NCBI GenBank assembly: GCA_937930165.1
Contig: CALGVL010000042.1
Location: forward strand, 1 to 7,109
DNA from: an uncultured Acetobacteraceae bacterium
GTDB lineage: Bacteria; Pseudomonadota; Alphaproteobacteria; Acetobacterales; Acetobacteraceae
Reading direction: 5' to 3'
DNA: 7,109 nt
The notes under the pieces are model-generated. The model was not told where the DNA came from and did no database searches. It was given only the letters and a program-made list of their open reading frames with translations. A program made the translations under genes and the position numbers. Positions 6,575 through 7,109 of the stretch are shown here, in pieces. How positions within the stretch are numbered: position 1 is the first letter of the stretch; each line of letters starts with the position of its first letter.

Positions 6575-6593
6575 TTTCTACTGTAGGTAGAAA
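6575..6593. repeat. AT-rich inverted repeat after the ABC operon
   Basis: TTTCTAC (6575-6581) and GTAGAAA (6587-6593) form a perfect 7-bp dyad around a 5-nt centre, 25 nt after the ATPase stop codon. It is AT-rich in GC-rich surroundings. No T-run follows, so it is not a typical intrinsic terminator. It could be a weak terminator stem, an mRNA 3'-end structure or an operator. Confidence 0.5.
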
Positions 6594-6626
6594 TCCGGCG
6601 ACTCCCAACTTTCCACCCTAAGACGG

Positions 6627-6655
6627 TTGCGGTTCGGGCCGGGAGATGCTACCTC
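6627..6655 (+). promoter_or_regulatory. Weak candidate promoter for tRNA-Gln
   Basis: TTGCGG (6627-6632) could be a -35 box, with TACCTC (6650-6655) after a 17-nt spacer or GCTACC just before it as the -10 region. It is about 40-60 nt upstream of the tRNA and is followed by the GC-rich run common at stable-RNA promoters. The -10 match is poor and the call rests mainly on position. Confidence 0.25.
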
Positions 6656-6671
6656 CCCGCCCCGCGGCGGG
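6656..6671. repeat. GC-rich hairpin upstream of tRNA-Gln
   Basis: CCCGCC (6656-6661) and GGCGGG (6666-6671) pair perfectly around a CCGC loop, 22 nt before the tRNA. No T-run follows. It might slow read-through from the ABC operon or shape the tRNA 5' leader. Confidence 0.35.
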
Positions 6672-6692
6672 TCACGGCATCCGGCGCCTGCT

Positions 6693-6766
6693 TGGGGGAT
6701 AGTTTAGCGGTAGAACTCCCGGCTCTGAACCGGGCAGCCTTGGTTCGAATCCAGGTCCCCCAGCCA
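6693..6766 (+). tRNA. tRNA-Gln (anticodon CTG)
   Basis: The full cloverleaf can be drawn. The acceptor stem is TGGGGGA (6693-6699) with TCCCCCA (6756-6762). The D-arm is GTTT-AGCGGTA-GAAC. The anticodon stem is CCGGG with CCCGG around the loop CTCTGAA, putting anticodon CTG at 6725-6727, which reads CAG. The T-arm is CTTGG-TTCGAAT-CCAGG, with a 4-nt variable loop. The discriminator base is G and CCA is encoded at 6764-6766. The weak first acceptor pair (U-A) is typical of glutamine tRNAs. Confidence 0.97.
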
Positions 6767-6930
6767 TTCCGCGCGTAACCTCCTGACATCCTTGGTTGTC
6801 GTCCGCCCCGGCCAGCCGCCGAGGGCCGCGCGTGCTTGAAACGACACCACAGGGACTCCACATCGCGCGATCGCGAGGCGTATACCATTACCGCCGCAGG
6901 CTCCCACGGGCGCCCAAGGGCGAGTTGGTG
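6767..6930. other. Intergenic stretch after tRNA-Gln, no feature seen
   Basis: I find no gene, convincing terminator or direct repeat of the tRNA 3' end in this stretch. Open frames on the minus strand here run through the tRNA and show no protein-like pattern. Confidence 0.5.
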
Positions 6931-7109
6931 ATGAGTCTCCGAACCCGCTGGTTCCGGGAGGCGGAACACCGGGCGGCGCTACTGGATCAGGCGTGGGGAC
7001 GTGCGTTGTCAGAAGCGGCCATTGATGCGGACCTGAAGCGAATCCTCCGTGAGTTCCTGCGTGAAGCCTTGGAGAAGGACATGCGGGATCGGCTGGCGGC
7101 CCCTCCGGG
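6931..7109 (+). CDS. Possible partial hypothetical protein, cut by the window end
   Basis: From ATG 6931 (or the GTG just before, 6928) an open frame of 59 codons runs to the edge without a stop. It begins MSLRTRWFREAEHRAALLDQ and continues as an arginine- and glutamate-rich, strongly helical sequence (LKRILREFLREALEKDMRDR). It has no signal peptide, membrane helix or motif that I recognise. The upstream ribosome binding site is poor (AAGGGCGAG). Third-position GC is about 70 percent by my count, which seems lower than in the importer genes and could mean an acquired gene or a chance frame. A short open frame in GC-rich DNA is weak evidence by itself. Confidence 0.4.
   Translation, partial: MSLRTRWFREAEHRAALLDQAWGRALSEAAIDADLKRILREFLREALEKDMRDRLAAPP

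Noticed and set aside
6556..6577. CAAG/CTTG stem followed by CTTTT as an intrinsic terminator of the importer operon
   Set aside because: Only four pairs around a nine-base loop and a short T-run; too weak to call.
6649..6969. Minus-strand frame of 106 codons containing a GDLDSNQG/GTWIRTKAA-like stretch
   Set aside because: These peptides arise from reading the reverse complement of a tRNA gene, a known source of false protein annotations.

Overview
The window is GC-rich and reads like an alphaproteobacterial chromosome, plausibly Acetobacteraceae/Rhodospirillales. This is judged from codon use, an FbpABC-type importer with a fused permease, an HU protein and a tRNA-Gln; no marker in the window fixes the genus.

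Left end (1-183): the trailer end of a type I-E-like CRISPR array. Two identical 29-nt repeats lie exactly 61 nt apart (29 + 32), and a decayed third copy lies in phase. The leader and any cas genes would be to the left, outside the window. Next come a possible promoter and operator, then a striking chimeric gene (406-1605). Its first ~267 codons are a dihydroxyacetone-kinase DhaK domain with its recognisable active-site residues. Its last ~132 codons are the C-terminal part of a LivF-type ABC ATPase that has lost Walker A. The simplest reading is an in-frame deletion between a dhaK gene and a livF gene.

Middle (1606-2647): a hairpin between convergent genes, then two minus-strand genes: an unrecognised 151-residue protein and a small HU-family DNA-binding protein. 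A divergent intergenic region follows. It holds a sequence matching the sigma-54 -24/-12 consensus, correctly placed and oriented for the next operon.

Right half (2648-6549): a complete three-gene ABC importer operon on the plus strand. It encodes a periplasmic binding protein, a 12-helix permease with two fused permease domains, and an ATPase with a TOBE domain. The genes are 15 bp apart and then nearly abutting, so they are probably co-transcribed. The layout resembles ferric-ion importers (FbpABC/AfuABC), but the binding protein shows no Tyr-Tyr iron-ligand motif where one is expected, so an organic substrate is likelier.

Right end (6550-7109): an AT-rich inverted repeat, a GC hairpin, tRNA-Gln(CTG) with encoded CCA, a ~160-bp stretch with no visible feature, and the beginning of a possible open reading frame that runs off the window.
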